Below are positions 33,853 through 35,186 of a DNA stretch of 35,186 bases, one piece after another (the first letter of the stretch is position 1; each line of letters opens with the position of its first letter). The position numbers and the translations under genes were made by a program. This stretch comes from Halothiobacillus sp. (GTDB lineage: Bacteria; Pseudomonadota; Gammaproteobacteria; JAAZVP01), in the NCBI GenBank assembly GCA_018623495.1, contig JAAZVP010000024.1, positions 1 to 35,186 on the forward strand, read 5' to 3'. The notes under the pieces are model-generated. The model saw nothing but the letters and a program-made list of their open reading frames with translations. It did no database searches and was not told the origin of the DNA.

Positions 33853-35064
33853 ATGGACGCTTTCCAGAATGGTGCAAACACCTTCTTTCTCTTGATCGGT
33901 GCCGCCATGGTGCTGGCCATGCACGCCGGTTTCGCCTTTCTCGAGGTGGGCACGGTACGCGAGAAGAACCAGGTCAACGCCCTGGTCAAGATCATCGGCG
34001 ACTTCGCCGTGGCCACCATCGCCTACTTCTTCATCGGCTACACGGTGGCCTACGGTATGGACTTCTTCGCCGCGGCAAGCGAACTCAACGCGGGCAATGG
34101 CTATGAGCTGGTGAAGTTCTTCTTCCTGCTCACCTTCGCCGCGGCGATCCCCGCCATCGTCTCCGGCGGCGTGGCCGAGCGGGCCAAGTTCTACCCCCTG
34201 CTGGCGGCCACCTTCGTGATCGTCGCCTTCGTCTACCCGTTCTACGAGGGCATCGTCTGGAACGGCCGGCTGGGCCTGCAGGGCTGGCTGGAGCGGACCT
34301 TCGGCGCGGGCTTCCACGACTTCGCCGGCTCCATGGTGGTGCACGGCATGGGCGGCTGGATCGCCCTGGCAGCCGTGGTGCTGCTGGGCGCCCGGCGTGG
34401 CCGCTACGGCAAGGCGGGCGGCATGTCGGCCCACCCGCCCTCGAGCATCCCCTTCCTCGCCCTGGGCGCCTGGATCCTGACCGTGGGCTGGTTCGGCTTC
34501 AACGTGATGTCGGCGCAATCGGTAGAGGCGGTTTCCGGCCTGGTGGCGATCAACTCGCTGATGGCCATGGTGGGCGGGGTGCTGGCCGCGCTGGTGGCCG
34601 GCCGCAACGACCCGGGCTTCATCCACAACGGCCCGCTGGCCGGGCTGGTGGCGGTCTGCGCGGGCTCGGACGTGATGCACCCCCTGGGGGCACTGGCCAC
34701 CGGCGCGGTGGCCGGGGCCATCTTCGTCTGGACCTTCATCCTCACCCAGAACCGCTGGAAGATCGACGACGTGCTGGGCGTATGGCCGCTGCACGGCATC
34801 TGCGGCGCCTGGGGGGCGCTGGCCGCCGGCCTCTTCGGCCTCGAGGCCCTGGGCGGGCTGGGCGGGGTGAACCTGCTGGTCCAGCTGATCGGCACCGTGG
34901 CCGGCATCGCCATCGCCCTGCTCGGCGGCTTCGCCGTCTACGGCATCCTCGCGCGCACCGTGGGTATCCGGCTGGACGAGGAGCAGGAGTACGAGGGCGC
35001 CGACCTGGCGATCCACCGCATCAGCGCCACGCCCAAGACCGGCAGCGAGGCGGGTATGTTCTAA
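33853..35064 (+). CDS. amt: Second ammonium transporter (Amt paralogue)
   Basis: 403 residues with 11 predicted membrane segments. The twin histidines lie in SMVVHGMGGWIAL and WPLHGICGAWGAL. Other family motifs are AMHAGFAFLEVGTVREKNQVNAL, VSGGVAERAKF and VGWFGFNVMS. It differs clearly from the first AmtB, so this is an old duplication or a separate subtype, not a recent copy. The ATG at 33853 lies after a GGGAG site; the frame is open upstream but that stretch contains the regulatory sites. The C-terminal tail (GIRLDEEQEYEGADLAIHR) resembles the PII-binding tail of the first copy, so GlnK may control it too. An ABC ATPase gene begins 7 bp downstream. Confidence 0.96.
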   Translation: MDAFQNGANTFFLLIGAAMVLAMHAGFAFLEVGTVREKNQVNALVKIIGDFAVATIAYFFIGYTVAYGMDFFAAASELNAGNGYELVKFFFLLTFAAAIPAIVSGGVAERAKFYPLLAATFVIVAFVYPFYEGIVWNGRLGLQGWLERTFGAGFHDFAGSMVVHGMGGWIALAAVVLLGARRGRYGKAGGMSAHPPSSIPFLALGAWILTVGWFGFNVMSAQSVEAVSGLVAINSLMAMVGGVLAALVAGRNDPGFIHNGPLAGLVAVCAGSDVMHPLGALATGAVAGAIFVWTFILTQNRWKIDDVLGVWPLHGICGAWGALAAGLFGLEALGGLGGVNLLVQLIGTVAGIAIALLGGFAVYGILARTVGIRLDEEQEYEGADLAIHRISATPKTGSEAGMF

Positions 35065-35071
35065 TACGCGG

Positions 35072-35186
35072 ATGCTATCCGCGCGCGATCTCCGCGGGCC
35101 GAACTTCGGCCCCATCGACCTCGACCTCGAGGCCGGCGAGACCACCTGTCTCTCGGGCCCCTCCGGCAGCGGCAAGAGCCAGCTGC
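35072..35186 (+). CDS. ABC transporter ATP-binding protein, N-terminal fragment
   Basis: Cut by the window end after 38 codons. The visible part has the usual start of an ABC ATPase: LRGPNFGPIDLDLEAGETTCLSGPSGSGKS, with Walker A GPSGSGKS. The short N-terminus before it and the GPIDLDLEAGE style recall FetA/YbbL-type export ATPases, but the fragment is too short to assign a substrate. It starts 7 bp after the second amt stop and may be co-transcribed; no ribosome-binding site is obvious. Confidence 0.8.
   Translation, partial: MLSARDLRGPNFGPIDLDLEAGETTCLSGPSGSGKSQL

Overview
The window looks like the chromosome of a GC-rich, probably halophilic, chemolithoautotrophic gammaproteobacterium. The grounds are a proteobacterial phosphoribulokinase, the gammaproteobacterial order ribF-ileS-lspA-fkpB-ispH, a ComM/YifB of the gammaproteobacterial type, a membrane-anchored multiheme c-type cytochrome and very acidic exported proteins. 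Ectothiorhodospiraceae-like bacteria (Thioalkalivibrio, Thiohalospira and relatives) fit, but this is inference. Strong third-position GC bias produces very long antisense open frames, which are left out.

Layout. 1-250: tandem 113-bp units holding inverted REP-like hairpins. 261-2937 (minus): a GGDEF protein with an altered GGEKF signature, phosphoribulokinase, and TrmB. 3014-3218: tRNA-Gly(CCC) and tRNA-Thr(CGT). 3226-16718: a 13.5-kb type IV pilus block. It has one divergent GspH/FimT pseudopilin, then two consecutive minor-pilin/PilY1 sets. Set A is fimU-pilV-pilW-pilX-small CxxC protein-pilY1-pilE; set B is pilV-pilW-pilX-pilY1-pilY2. 16820-24370 (minus): ispH, fkpB, lspA, ileS, ribF, murJ, all housekeeping. 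ileS carries an in-frame 2 x 51-bp palindromic insertion, and murJ seems to start at CTG. 24438-25112: an HAD nucleotidase. 25111-25767: a block of long direct repeats and hairpins reaching the stop codons of both flanking genes. 25768-27057 (minus): purD. 27058-27667: intergenic DNA with two near-identical hairpins, a remnant of a tRNA 3' end and a complete tRNA-Arg(CCG). 27867-28988: a membrane-anchored triheme cytochrome c made of three near-identical domains. 29214-31021 (minus): comM/yifB and ubiK. 31082-35064: a nitrogen-assimilation block, porin-glnK-amtB, then a second amt. The window ends inside an ABC ATPase gene.

How the parts work together. The pilus block encodes two alternative tip or priming complexes: minor pilins plus a VWA/beta-propeller PilY1 adhesin. 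They would act with a core pilus machine encoded elsewhere. The nitrogen block takes up ammonium through two Amt channels, one partnered with the PII protein GlnK. Each transcription unit is preceded by a good sigma-54 site and a pair of NtrC-like sites about three helical turns apart, an arrangement like that of enterobacterial glnA. The ileS-lspA-fkpB-ispH cluster is a conventional overlapping operon.

The observations most worth following are the duplicated and diverged minor-pilin/PilY1 systems, the palindromic insertion in ileS, the paired NtrC/sigma-54 architecture, and the repeat blocks around purD and tRNA-Arg.
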